From NCBI GenBank assembly GCA_965215345.1, contig CBDCDL010000002.1:744001-808000 (forward strand): 64,000 nt of DNA, written 5' to 3'. Of the stretch, positions 1-8,016 are shown one piece after another (position 1 is the first letter of the stretch; each line of letters opens with the position of its first letter). The position numbers and the translations under genes were made by a program. The notes under the pieces are model-generated. The model saw only the letters and a program-made list of their open reading frames with translations, did not search any database and had not been told where the DNA came from. The DNA is from CATQHW01 sp965215345 (GTDB lineage Bacteria; Spirochaetota; Spirochaetia; SZUA-6; Bin103).

Positions 1-1
1 C

Positions 2-1162
2 GCCTCCATGGAAGCCGTGCCGTATCCGGCACTGACGCTGGCAGGACGAGGCACACCGGAGACGCTCGGACTGGCCGAGACCGGTCACACGAAAGACGTT
101 TCCATATGCGCTGAGCCGATCCTGGGCGACCCGGACCGGATCGCCGGTCTTGCGCTCTCTGCGGCCGAACAGGGGGCGAAGGTACTGGTGGTCCGCAACA
201 CGGTGCGGGTGGCTCAGGCGGTGTTCCAGGCGGTGCTGGATCAGGGTGGATCTGCACTGACGCTCCAGGTTGCGGGCGGGCCGGCGCTTCACCACAGCCG
301 CTTCGCCGGCGAAGATCGCGTGTTGCTCGATCGTGCCGTGGAGCGAGCGCTGGGCAAGGGGCGAACCGGCCGTGGGGCGATCGTGATCGGCACGCAGACG
401 TTGGAGCAATCGCTGGACATCGACGCAGACCTGCTTCTATCCGACTTGTGCCCGGTGGACGTGCTCCTCCAGCGGATCGGACGGCTGCACCGACATCGGG
501 AGTCCGAACGGGCGACAGCGTTCGCAGAGCCGCGGTGCATCGTTCTGGTCCCGGCGGAGGGCATGGATGCAGGGCTGGATGGCGGACTGCTGCGCTATGG
601 GCTTGGCGCTTCCCGGGATGGACGCGGCGTCTATCGCGCTGTGCTCGGGCTCGAGGCGACACACCGGCTGGTCGCCGCACATCCCGTGTGGACGATTCCG
701 TCGATGAACCGGATGCTGGTAGAGCAGGCAACTCATGAGGAGGCTCTGAGCGCCCTTGCCGCTCAACTGGGCGGGCCGTGGATGGAACAGAGACAGCAGA
801 CCTACGGCTTCGCTGCGGCCGAGCGCGGCATCGCGCGGGGACACCTGCTTGACCGGAGCACACCGTTCGTCGACGAGGACGACGAGGAATTGGTGTTTCC
901 TGATCTGGACGAGAAGGTGCGCTCGAGACTCGGGGAGGACGGCCCACGCATCGAGCTCGCGGAGCCTCAGCCTGGGCCGTTCGGGGCGCCGGTGCGCACG
1001 TTCAGCCTCCCGATGCACCTCTTCAAGGGTAGCGAGGACACGCCGCCATCGAAGGAGGAGATCGATGCCTCGTACGCCGAGCCCACGCCCGACGGGTTGA
1101 TCCTGAGCGTCGGCAGGCGGATCTTTCCGTACGATCGCCTTGGAGTACGGCCGGGTGCTTGA
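2..1162 (+). CDS. cas3: CRISPR-associated helicase/nuclease Cas3 (type I-E), C-terminal part
   Basis: The 5' end lies outside the window, so only the C-terminal 386 residues or so are visible. They carry the second helicase lobe: an LHHSRF element near residue 95 of the fragment, motif V (IGTQTLEQSLDIDAD, about 128-141) and motif VI (QRIGRLHRH, about 155-163), followed by the Cas3 C-terminal domain. Cas3 is the nuclease-helicase recruited by Cascade to unwind and degrade target DNA. The N-terminal HD nuclease domain and Walker motifs cannot be checked here. The gene heads the effector operon that continues after a 353-base gap. Identification is firm from the motifs and from the cas8e-cse2-cas7e-cas5e-cas6e genes downstream. 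Confidence 0.93.
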   Translation, partial: ASMEAVPYPALTLAGRGTPETLGLAETGHTKDVSICAEPILGDPDRIAGLALSAAEQGAKVLVVRNTVRVAQAVFQAVLDQGGSALTLQVAGGPALHHSRFAGEDRVLLDRAVERALGKGRTGRGAIVIGTQTLEQSLDIDADLLLSDLCPVDVLLQRIGRLHRHRESERATAFAEPRCIVLVPAEGMDAGLDGGLLRYGLGASRDGRGVYRAVLGLEATHRLVAAHPVWTIPSMNRMLVEQATHEEALSALAAQLGGPWMEQRQQTYGFAAAERGIARGHLLDRSTPFVDEDDEELVFPDLDEKVRSRLGEDGPRIELAEPQPGPFGAPVRTFSLPMHLFKGSEDTPPSKEEIDASYAEPTPDGLILSVGRRIFPYDRLGVRPGA

Positions 1163-1183
1163 CTTCGGACGGGCACCGTTGTA

Positions 1184-1200
1184 TTGATCTAATGGATCAA
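1184..1200. promoter_or_regulatory. Candidate operator, TTGATC-N5-GATCAA
   Basis: A perfect 6+6 inverted repeat with a 5-base spacer begins 22 bases after the cas3 stop, in a short AT-rich patch. Its size and symmetry suit a dimeric transcription factor controlling the downstream cas genes. There is no direct evidence of binding. Confidence 0.3.
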
Positions 1201-1244
1201 GGGCGGATGCTCCGCTTTAGGTCCTATGCTATCCGAAGGAGTAA

Positions 1245-1523
1245 ATGATGCGAATAACAAAAACTGAACGCACCCATCGCAAGAACGCGAGTGTTACCTG
1301 CGAAGAAACGCACGCCGACGCCCAAGTACAGCGTCGTACTGAACGGACGATGTCTGTGTCTCTCGATGAGACAACACTTTGCATTGAGCGTGATGAGAAC
1401 GTGAAGCCTCCGAACGGTTCGGAGATAGTCCCGGATGCAGGGCCGATGCGCCGCGCTCCTGTCCTGCAACCTCCGCAGATCCCCCGCCTTAGCGGGGACA
1501 GAGTCGACGAACGCGATGCATAA
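1245..1523 (+). CDS. Possible small upstream ORF before cas8e
   Basis: A 92-codon ORF follows an AAGGAG Shine-Dalgarno sequence (1236-1241), which is best spaced for the second ATG at 1248. It ends with TAA at 1521-1523, overlapping the cas8e ATG at 1516. The encoded peptide is charged and low in hydrophobic residues, and I recognise no domain. It spans three of the inverted repeats of this gap, so it may be a chance reading frame in a structured leader. If translated, its stop would couple ribosomes onto cas8e, which itself has no clear Shine-Dalgarno sequence. Confidence 0.22.
   Translation: MMRITKTERTHRKNASVTCEETHADAQVQRRTERTMSVSLDETTLCIERDENVKPPNGSEIVPDAGPMRRAPVLQPPQIPRLSGDRVDERDA
1480..1498 (+). 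repeat. Solitary hairpin resembling the type I-E CRISPR repeat core
   Basis: The sequence TCCCCCGC-CTTA-GCGGGGA folds into a perfect 6-bp stem with a 4-base loop. Typical type I-E repeats have a core TTCCCCGC-N4-GCGGGGA; here 14 of 15 non-loop core positions match, in the same orientation as the cas genes. The outer parts of the repeat (GTG on the left, TGAACCG on the right) do not match. It lies in the leader of cas8e, 18 bases before the ATG. It could be a Cas6e binding or cleavage site, a decayed repeat, or a chance GC-rich stem. Confidence 0.3.
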
Positions 1524-3108
1524 CCTCCTGCTCGACCCGCTGATCAGGGTGCGAGCGACGAGCAACGGCGTCACGCGCGTGTCGCTCCCGGACCTCTACG
1601 TCGAGATGGTCCAGGATCGCGTCACGGCCTTTCCGGCCCTGCGTCCTCATCAGCGCCATGCTTGGCACGCGTTTCTGTGTCAGCTTGGCGTGATCGCGCT
1701 CCATCGCGCCGGATTGGTCGAGATTCCGGAGTCCCCCCAGCAGTGGCGTTCGCTCCTTCGGGCGACGACTTCCGAGTTTGCCGACGACCAACCATGGCAC
1801 CTGATCGTCGACGATCCGGGCCAACCGGCCTTCATGCAGTGCCCGGCACCCGCTGGTCTCGACGACTACCGTAGGTCGAAGGCAACTCCAGACGATCTGG
1901 ACATCCTGCTCACCGCCAAGAACCACGAAATCAAGCAGGCGACTGCTGAAGCAGCAGACCCGGAAGACTGGATCTATGCGTTGATCGACCTGCAGACCAT
2001 GAGCGGGTTCCTCGGCGCCGGGAATTACCAGATTGCGCGCATGAACGGCGGATACTCGTCCCGACCGTGCCTGGGACTCGCGCCCTCGGGGGGCGGTCCG
2101 GGCGCACATCTGTGCTGCGACATCAGACGCATGCTCAGCGGACGCGATGCCCTGCTCGCAGAGTATCCCGACTACTTCCGGAAGGACCCCGGTGTGGGGT
2201 TGGTATGGCTGGAGCCGTGGGATGGCACCGGTTCCCTTGACCTCCGCGACCTCGACCCCTACTTCATCGAGATCTGCCGTCGGGTCCGGCTTACGTCGAG
2301 CGAGCGTGGCATCGCGGCGCGCACCGCTGCGTCTCGCGCCACCCGGATCTACGCGAAGATGGCCGGGGGCGACACAGGAGACTTCTGGACGCCCGTGCGG
2401 ACGAAAGACGGCAAGGCGTTGTCGCTATCGTCGGCCGGCTTCCGATACGACCGGCTCGCTGAACTGGTCCTCGATAGGAAGGCCTACCGCCGCCCTCCGG
2501 CGATGCAGGTCAGCGCGGAGAAAGGCGCTCGCTGGCAACTCGTCGCGCGTGGCATCGCCGCCGGCCAGGGCAAGACGGAGGGCTATCACGAGCGCACCGA
2601 CATCGCGTTCACCACCGCCACCGCGCGAGCCTTGAGCAGGCAGGCTGGACTCGACGCGCTCGCGGAAATCTCCAGCGCGCAGATCGAAGAGGTGCAGGAG
2701 GTGATCAGGGCGCTGCGCTTCGGCATTGCCGTCGCAGCGGGCGGCGGAAGGGATGCCAGCGAGCTCAGCAAGTCGCATCGGACTCATGCCGGCCCGTATT
2801 CCCGACGGCTCGACGCGGAAGCGGACGCGCGCTTCTTTCCGGCTCTCGAGGAGCGCTACGTCGCGTCTACCAGCGCAGACGCAGATGCGGTGGCCGCCTG
2901 CCGCGCAGCCTTCGCCCGGAGCCTGATCCGCGACGCCGAGCATCTGCTCGACGAGGCTATCGAGAGCGTCCCGTGTCCTGCGATCCATCGCCCGCGATCA
3001 CGGGCACGCGCGGCGAGTGCGTTTTGGGGACGACTGCGAGGCGCCAAGAGCGTGTTCAGCGACCAGCCCGAGATTTTCACCGCTCGCGAGGTTGATCATG
3101 CCGCATGA
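1516..3108 (+). CDS. cas8e: Cascade large subunit Cas8e (Cse1/CasA)
   Basis: This 530-residue protein begins at an internal ATG (1516). From there it reads MHNLLLDPLIRVR, matching the usual Cse1 N-terminus (M-x-N-L-L-x-D-P-W-I-P-V-R); the longer upstream reading frame would add 27 unrelated residues. Cse1 recognises the PAM, helps bind target DNA in Cascade and recruits Cas3. Length is normal for the family. The stop overlaps the start of cse2 by 11 bases, showing co-transcription. No clear Shine-Dalgarno sequence precedes the start; a GC-rich hairpin lies 18 bases upstream. Confidence 0.93.
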   Translation: MHNLLLDPLIRVRATSNGVTRVSLPDLYVEMVQDRVTAFPALRPHQRHAWHAFLCQLGVIALHRAGLVEIPESPQQWRSLLRATTSEFADDQPWHLIVDDPGQPAFMQCPAPAGLDDYRRSKATPDDLDILLTAKNHEIKQATAEAADPEDWIYALIDLQTMSGFLGAGNYQIARMNGGYSSRPCLGLAPSGGGPGAHLCCDIRRMLSGRDALLAEYPDYFRKDPGVGLVWLEPWDGTGSLDLRDLDPYFIEICRRVRLTSSERGIAARTAASRATRIYAKMAGGDTGDFWTPVRTKDGKALSLSSAGFRYDRLAELVLDRKAYRRPPAMQVSAEKGARWQLVARGIAAGQGKTEGYHERTDIAFTTATARALSRQAGLDALAEISSAQIEEVQEVIRALRFGIAVAAGGGRDASELSKSHRTHAGPYSRRLDAEADARFFPALEERYVASTSADADAVAACRAAFARSLIRDAEHLLDEAIESVPCPAIHRPRSRARAASAFWGRLRGAKSVFSDQPEIFTAREVDHAA

Positions 3109-3670
3109 CGGGACGATAGTGACGACCGGCGAGGCGCCGGATCGGCTGACCATTGGCCAGACAGTGGCGCGGCTGGCTCAGGAGATCGGAGTTCTCGAAC
3201 CGGGCCCTGCTTCGGCACTCCGTCGCGGACCTCAGCACGGCGCGGGAACGGCGGCGTTCTGGAAGCTGCTCGCCAGGTACGGCCCTGAGCTTGAACTGGA
3301 CCGTGATCGCGAGGAGGGCTGGAGCACGCTGGTCCAGGCGATAGCGATCCTTACCCCCAAGGGCCGGAGCAGCAACAACGCACCGAAAGAGCCGGTGCAC
3401 GATCCTCGGACAGCGATGGGTGCAGCGCTGCACGATGCAGGAGTCTCCGAGCTTCGCCTCGCCCGGCTGTTGACAGCACCGCAGCCGATGCGTCGGACCC
3501 TCGTTGTCCGACTGTGCCGTCGGCTGGCCGCGGCGGATCAGCGCCGGTTCGACCTGAGAACGCTCGCGCGGTTCGTCCTGTACGGACAGGATGCCGGCCG
3601 TCTCATCGCCAAGGACTATTACCGTGCCCAGACCGCGGCCGGACGCCAATCGGAAGTCAAGGAGAATTGA
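3098..3670 (+). CDS. cse2: Cascade small subunit Cse2 (CasB)
   Basis: This 190-residue protein starts at ATG 3098, inside the end of cas8e; the longer frame upstream is not supported. It is mostly helical and rich in arginine, as expected for Cse2, which forms the dimeric belly of Cascade and stabilises the R-loop. A run near the C-terminus (LCRRLAAADQRRFDLRTLAR) fits the conserved basic helix of the family. Assignment rests on size, composition and its invariable position between cse1 and cas7e. Confidence 0.88.
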   Translation: MPHDGTIVTTGEAPDRLTIGQTVARLAQEIGVLEPGPASALRRGPQHGAGTAAFWKLLARYGPELELDRDREEGWSTLVQAIAILTPKGRSSNNAPKEPVHDPRTAMGAALHDAGVSELRLARLLTAPQPMRRTLVVRLCRRLAAADQRRFDLRTLARFVLYGQDAGRLIAKDYYRAQTAAGRQSEVKEN

Positions 3671-3674
3671 CCCA

Positions 3675-4802
3675 ATGCCGAATGCCAACTTTCTGCAGAT
3701 CCACAGCTTGCACGGCTACTCCGCCGTGCTGCTGAATCGCGATGACTCGGGGCTCGCCAAGCGCATGACGTACGGCGATGCGATCCGAACGCGCATATCT
3801 TCGCAATGTCTCAAACGCCATTGGAGGGTGGCCGACGGACCGCACGCGCTTCGAACCATCGACGGCGCTACTGCGGCCGTGCGCTCGCGTGAGACGGTTA
3901 CCCGCCGGGTGATCGGGCCACTCAGGGACGCAGGACATGACCTGAAGGCAATTGAGGCGATCGAGGCCGCGTTTCAGCGGGCCGTGTACGGCTCTAAGGG
4001 GGAGACGAGCCGGCAACCCCTCCTTCTCGGCGAGCCGGAAGTCTCGTACCTCGCCAAGCAGGCCCAGGAAATCGCCGACGCCCATGGAAACGACGCCCAA
4101 GCAGCGGAAAAGGCGGCGAAGGACTGGGAGAAGAGCGCAAAGGCGAATATGAAGGCGCTTCGCGACAGCTCTCGGCTTCCAGGAGGAATCGAAGCCGCGC
4201 TGTTTGGTCGCATGGTGACCTCCGACGTGGAAGCCAACATCGACGCGCCGGTCCACGTTGCACACGCATTCACCGTTCATCAGGAAGAAAGCGAAAGCGA
4301 CTACTTCACCGTGGTCGACGACCTGCAGCGAGTCGAGGATGAGCCAGGCGCAGACCATATCGGTGAGACGGAACTCACGTCCGGGTTGTTCTACGGCTAT
4401 GTCGTAGTGGACCGTCGCATGCTGCTCGACAACCTCGGTCAGGATGCCGACTTGGCAGGCGAGGTTGTCGCCCGATTGGCCCGCTTGATCGCAACGGTGT
4501 CGCCGGGTGCGAAGCTCGGATCGACCGCCCCCTACGGCTATGCAGCGTGGATACTCGTCGAGGCTGGCGATTGCCAGCCTCGCAGTCTTGCCGAGGCATT
4601 CCGCGATCCCTGTCAGCCGTCGGTCGAAGCGGCGGAGCGCGAGGCGCGCGAACACCTCCAGAAGCTTGACGCCGCGTACGCGACCGGCGAGGCACGCCGG
4701 GTCATGAGTCTCAACGGCGAGTCCATGCCTTTGGCGGAGCCGCTGGACCTGTCGGAGCTTGCACAGTGGGCTGGCTCCGCAATCCGTACCGGCGCCGCCT
4801 GA
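3675..4802 (+). CDS. cas7e: Cascade backbone subunit Cas7e (Cse4/CasC)
   Basis: This 375-residue protein is preceded by an AAGGAGA Shine-Dalgarno sequence and starts at ATG 3675, giving MPNANFLQIHSLHGYSAVLL. The block RTRISSQCLKRHWR at about residues 35-48 is the classical Cas7e N-terminal signature. Six copies normally polymerise along the crRNA to form the Cascade backbone. The stop codon shares its last base with the cas5e start (TGATG), so translation is coupled. Confidence 0.95.
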   Translation: MPNANFLQIHSLHGYSAVLLNRDDSGLAKRMTYGDAIRTRISSQCLKRHWRVADGPHALRTIDGATAAVRSRETVTRRVIGPLRDAGHDLKAIEAIEAAFQRAVYGSKGETSRQPLLLGEPEVSYLAKQAQEIADAHGNDAQAAEKAAKDWEKSAKANMKALRDSSRLPGGIEAALFGRMVTSDVEANIDAPVHVAHAFTVHQEESESDYFTVVDDLQRVEDEPGADHIGETELTSGLFYGYVVVDRRMLLDNLGQDADLAGEVVARLARLIATVSPGAKLGSTAPYGYAAWILVEAGDCQPRSLAEAFRDPCQPSVEAAEREAREHLQKLDAAYATGEARRVMSLNGESMPLAEPLDLSELAQWAGSAIRTGAA

Positions 4803-5515
4803 TGCGCTGGATGCACCTGAGCTTCCGGGCTCCACTCGCGGCGTTCGGAGGAGAAGCCATCGATGCGAGAGGCGTGACCGGTGACTTCCCGTCGCAGTCG
4901 ATGCTGACCGGCCTCCTCGCCAATGCGCTCGGCTGGAACCACGCGATGCGGCAGGAGCATCAACAGCTTCAGAGCAGGATCGTGTACGGAGCGGTGCGCG
5001 AGCATGAGCCCGTGCTCGGTCGCATGACCGACTATCAAACCGTTCAACTTGCCAAGGACGACCGGGCGTGGACCACACGCGGCATCCCGGCGAAACGCGA
5101 CGGAGGACCGGCTACCTACGACGGTGCGCATCAGCGGTGGCGCGATTACCACGCGGATCTGCGCATGTCGGTCGTCTTGATGCTTGCACCGGATGACGAG
5201 CTGCCGACCCTGGACGATCTGGAGACGGCACTCGTGCGGCCAGCTCGGCCTCTGTTCATCGGGCGCAAGCCATGTCTCCCGGCCACTCGCATATTCCAGG
5301 GGTGGGTCGACGCAGACGACGTGCGCTCCGCACTGCGTGCGGTTGCACGGTTGAGCCATCAGACGGCCCGCGCGCTTTGGCCGGCGTCAGACGGCGAGGC
5401 GGGCGCCGATCTCATCACCGACGTCACTGACGAGCGCAACTGGCTGACAGGTATGCACGGCGGCGCACGCCGCGTCTGCGAAGGCCGGATCACTCCCGCG
5501 GACACCGGCGGATGA
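4802..5515 (+). CDS. cas5e: Cascade subunit Cas5e (CasD)
   Basis: This 237-residue RAMP protein starts at ATG 4802, overlapping the cas7e stop by one base. The N-terminus MRWMHLSFRAPLAAFGG matches the Cas5e pattern, a first strand followed by aPLqsfG. The following GDFPSQSMLTGLLANALGW is the conserved Cas5 'sk..v.GllaaalG' helix. Cas5e caps the 5' handle of the crRNA. It is separated from cas6e by only four bases. Confidence 0.94.
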   Translation: MRWMHLSFRAPLAAFGGEAIDARGVTGDFPSQSMLTGLLANALGWNHAMRQEHQQLQSRIVYGAVREHEPVLGRMTDYQTVQLAKDDRAWTTRGIPAKRDGGPATYDGAHQRWRDYHADLRMSVVLMLAPDDELPTLDDLETALVRPARPLFIGRKPCLPATRIFQGWVDADDVRSALRAVARLSHQTARALWPASDGEAGADLITDVTDERNWLTGMHGGARRVCEGRITPADTGG

Positions 5516-5519
5516 AGCC

Positions 5520-6299
5520 GTGTACCTGATCCACGCGCCCATCGACATGCGTGCTTTCAATCGCTGGGCTGGCCAGCGCGGCCTTCTCCGACGGGGAGCG
5601 TTCGACCCCGACTTTGCGCTGCACATTCTCCTGTCGGCGATGTTCGGCAAGCGAGCGCTCCAGCCGTTCCGCTTGTTCTGGTCGGAACGGCGACGCTCCG
5701 GGTCGCTTTACGCCTACGCTGACGCGAACCATGGAGCACTACAGGAAGTTGCCGCGGCGGCAGCGCCTCCTGACTGCCTCGCCCCCCTCAACCCTACCGC
5801 GCTGTGTGCGAAGCCCATGCCATCTGCGTTCGCTGCCGGGCGACGGCTCGGGTTCGACCTTCGAGTGCGCCCCGTCCGCCGGCTCCGGCGTGATGTGCAG
5901 GACAGCCAGACCGGCGTCCTAGCGAGGCAAGGGAGTGAGGTCGACGCATTCCGCTTGTCCTTGTTGCATCGGTTTCCCGATGGTTGGCGGGAGCCTGGCG
6001 AGGCCGCGAGACAGAACGGCATGAGCCGCGAGTCGACCTATGCCGCATGGCTCGCCGAGCGGCTGGCAGGCGCGGCCGGCATTGAGCATTGCCGGCTTTC
6101 GTCGTTCAGTCGCAGCCGCGCAGTGCGTGGCGACGGGCGTGGCCCGGAGGGGCCTGACGCCACGCTCCAGGGCACACTCCTCGTCCAGGACCCGGAGAAG
6201 TTCGCCCGACGGCTACGGGAAGGTGTTGGGCGTCATCGGGCCTATGGATATGGGATGATGCTGTTGCGGCCACCGATCCGAACGAAACCAACGAAGTGA
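5520..6299 (+). CDS. cas6e: crRNA endonuclease Cas6e (CasE)
   Basis: This 259-residue protein uses a GTG start four bases after cas5e. Cas6e cuts pre-crRNA at the repeat hairpin and stays bound to the 3' handle. The segment DPDFALHILLSAMFG places His35 where the catalytic histidine of Cas6e lies. The C-terminal GRHRAYGYGMMLLRPP is the glycine-rich RNA-binding loop of the family. It is the last gene of the operon: a PhyH gene lies on the opposite strand right after it instead of cas1-cas2. The last 90 bases or so recur, diverged, at 9253-9330. Confidence 0.93.
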   Translation: MYLIHAPIDMRAFNRWAGQRGLLRRGAFDPDFALHILLSAMFGKRALQPFRLFWSERRRSGSLYAYADANHGALQEVAAAAAPPDCLAPLNPTALCAKPMPSAFAAGRRLGFDLRVRPVRRLRRDVQDSQTGVLARQGSEVDAFRLSLLHRFPDGWREPGEAARQNGMSRESTYAAWLAERLAGAAGIEHCRLSSFSRSRAVRGDGRGPEGPDATLQGTLLVQDPEKFARRLREGVGRHRAYGYGMMLLRPPIRTKPTK

Positions 6300-6321
6300 C
6301 AACAACCCGCGCATGTGTGCT

Positions 6322-7191
6322 TCAGTTTCGGAACTCCGGGACGACTGAGCTTTGGGAACGCAGGTCATCGCCGTAGATGTCGATGAAACCCTGGAAGAAC
6401 GTGCGCGTCGAGGCGGGAAGCTCCGCCATCATCGGCGAGGACAGGATCCACGGCTGGTCGGAGAAGTAGTCGAACAGGTGTTCGCGGTCGGAGGTGTAGG
6501 TCAGCATGAAGGTGCGGCGGCGCTTGTCGGTGTGGTAGCGGCCGCGATGCAGGCCCAGGGCATCGAAGGCGACGGCGTCGCCGGGGCGCTGATGGAGGCG
6601 CACGGCGCCGGGCATGTCGTTGGAGCGGCTGTTGGCGTGCCCGTCGGCCAAGCGGATGCGGTACTCCTCGTCGGTGTCCCAGCGCAGGTGTGAGCCGGGG
6701 ACGTACTCGACGTCGGAGTTCTCCACCAAGGCGATCTGGAGTTGGATTCCGTCGGGCTTGGTGCGGGTCGCGACTGTCCTGCGCTGATCGTTCTCGTCGG
6801 GCTTCAGGAACTGGACATCGCGGTGCCAGGAGCCGTCCTCGTGCGCGGTCCTGGGCTCGAACCACAGCGTGGTGGCGCGGAAGACCGGCTCGCCGTCCAA
6901 CAACTCGCGGGCGAAGGCCAGGATGCGCTCGTCGGCGATCAGGTTCATCAGCGTGACGAACTCGCCGGGGTGGTTGCGGAAATACCCGGGATGGTTCAGG
7001 TGGCGCATGTTGTGGCGGTCGGGATCGCCGGGCTTGCCGTCCTCGGCGCTCGCGACCAGCCATTGCCGGCGCACGCGCTCGGTGATACGCAGCAGGTCGG
7101 CGACCTCGTCTTCCGAGATCAGCGAGCGGTACAGGCAGTAGCCCTCTTCCGTCCACTGATCGCGCATGGATCTAAGCGCGGGCTCGGTCAC
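6322..7191 (-). CDS. Phytanoyl-CoA dioxygenase family protein (copy 1)
   Basis: This 289-residue Fe(II)/2-oxoglutarate dioxygenase has the HxD iron ligands in GSWHRDVQFLKPD and the distal His/Arg region in HRGRYHTDKRRR. The family hydroxylates diverse small molecules; the substrate cannot be told from sequence. The start is GTG at 7191, overlapping the stop of the upstream dioxygenase fragment as GTGA. It is the paralogue of 9388-10257 in the second copy of the duplication, highly similar along its whole length, and looks intact. Confidence 0.88.
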   Translation of the reverse strand: MTEPALRSMRDQWTEEGYCLYRSLISEDEVADLLRITERVRRQWLVASAEDGKPGDPDRHNMRHLNHPGYFRNHPGEFVTLMNLIADERILAFARELLDGEPVFRATTLWFEPRTAHEDGSWHRDVQFLKPDENDQRRTVATRTKPDGIQLQIALVENSDVEYVPGSHLRWDTDEEYRIRLADGHANSRSNDMPGAVRLHQRPGDAVAFDALGLHRGRYHTDKRRRTFMLTYTSDREHLFDYFSDQPWILSSPMMAELPASTRTFFQGFIDIYGDDLRSQSSVVPEFRN

Positions 7192-7700
7192 TGCGGCGCA
7201 CCGTCCATCAGCGCGTCGAACTCGTCTTCCGACAAGAGGTTGTCGTCGCGGTCGAGCTGATAGGCGATGGCGTAGGCGGCGCGGTTGACGCCGCTCAGGT
7301 TGGGCTCTCCGCGGTGCCAGACGTAGTTGGTGAAGAAGTAGGCGTCGCCCGGCCCGCCGGAGATCAGGTCCTCCTGCGAGTCGTCCACCACGTCCAGGGA
7401 GATCCGCTTGCGCTGGTACTGCCGGCCGTCGCGGCCGTGCTGCGGGACCTGGTCCCAGTACTGCTCGTGGAACTGGATCCGCCAGCGGGCGTGCGTGCCG
7501 GGCAGGAAGCCCAGCGCCATGGCGTCCGGCGCCACCTCATCCAGGGCGATCCAGCAGTTCAGGCATACCGTCGGCCGCAGCTTCCAGTAGAAGCAGTCCT
7601 GGTAGTAGAAGCTGCGCCCGGCCTTGGACACCGACGGCTTGAAGATCGTCTGGTCGGTGTAGCGCTTCACCGGCCCTGCCAGCAACGCCTCCATGGCGCC
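7188..7700 (-). pseudogene. 5'-truncated phytanoyl-CoA dioxygenase gene
   Basis: The remaining 168 codons or so match the C-terminal part of the intact paralogue at 10254-11039 from its residue 94 (MEALL) onward. They keep the HxD segment (FYYQDCFYWK, where the first ligand His is replaced by Tyr) and the distal WHRGEPNLSGVNR region. The first 93 residues are missing because homology ends at the duplication breakpoint near 7700. Loss of both the N-terminus and the first iron-ligand histidine suggests a non-functional remnant, although the frame is open. Confidence 0.8.
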
Positions 7701-7980
7701 ACGGAGTAGTCGGAGCCACTGCTGGCCAGAGGGTCCCGCGGGATGAGACAGCGGTGAGACCGAACGAGAGGGGCTGTCTTCACCGCTGTCTCAGGCGCCG
7801 GCAGGGGGGAGTGCGTATCCCACCCCTCCCCGCATCATCCCGCTTGCCGCGTATCGATCCCCGTCACGTCGGCACCCGACACGCACGAGGCTCTTCCTTT
7901 CATGGCGCTTCAACAGCGATCCCCAGCGCACCGCCGCTGACCCCTTGCGCGCCGTATCGGAGGGACGAATACCAACCTGA
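7701..7980. other. Intergenic junction between duplication copy 1 and the toxin-antitoxin pair
   Basis: No gene is seen here. The stretch begins at the breakpoint of the duplicated segment and contains a perfect 14-bp inverted repeat (7744-7757 and 7780-7793). The remainder, up to the toxin promoter at 7981, shows no coding pattern or further structure that I can support. Confidence 0.5.
7744..7793. repeat. 14-bp inverted repeat with 22-base loop
   Basis: TGAGACAGCGGTGA at 7744-7757 is exactly complementary to TCACCGCTGTCTCA at 7780-7793. It lies 44 bases from the breakpoint of the duplicated segment. It could be a scar of a small mobile element, a recombination site, or a bidirectional terminator; there is no U-run to support the last option. 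Confidence 0.55.
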
Positions 7981-8016
7981 TGGACAGAATGTAGCCCGCA
8001 GGCTACAATCTGTCCA
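7981..8016 (+). promoter_or_regulatory. Promoter within a 36-bp palindromic operator of the toxin-antitoxin pair
   Basis: TGGACAGA (7981-7988) pairs with TCTGTCCA (8009-8016), and GTAGCC (7991-7996) pairs with GGCTAC (8001-8006), giving a nested palindrome. A promoter fits exactly inside it: -35 TGGACA (7981-7986), a 17-base spacer, and -10 TACAAT (8004-8009). Transcription would start at about 8016, the first base of the toxin ATG, so the mRNA would be leaderless. Repression by the antitoxin or the toxin-antitoxin complex is expected from the arrangement. Confidence 0.7.

Larger units (their letters stand above)
1163..1515 (+). other. Structured gap between cas3 and cas8e
   Basis: This 353-base stretch has no recognisable gene and a local AT-rich start. 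It contains at least five short inverted repeats: TTGATC-N5-GATCAA (1184-1200), GCGGA-TGC-TCCGC (1203-1215), AGTAC-N6-GTACT (1325-1340), CTCCGAAC-G-GTTCGGAG (1408-1424) and CCCCGC-CTTA-GCGGGG (1482-1497). The first sits where an operator of a cas8e promoter could lie. The last is 18 bases before the cas8e ATG and resembles the core of a type I-E CRISPR repeat. Regulatory leader, decayed gene and small RNA are all possible. No convincing sigma-70 promoter was found by eye. Confidence 0.5.
6201..7700. repeat. Segmental duplication, copy 1
   Basis: This 1.5-kb stretch covers the cas6e 3' tail, one full PhyH gene and a truncated second PhyH gene. It is collinear and clearly homologous with 9253-10766. 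The offset changes from 3052 to 3066 bases because of a small indel between cas6e and phyH. Many synonymous and some amino-acid differences show that the copies are not recent. Homology stops abruptly after the shared ATGGCGCC, inside the second dioxygenase gene. Confidence 0.85.
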
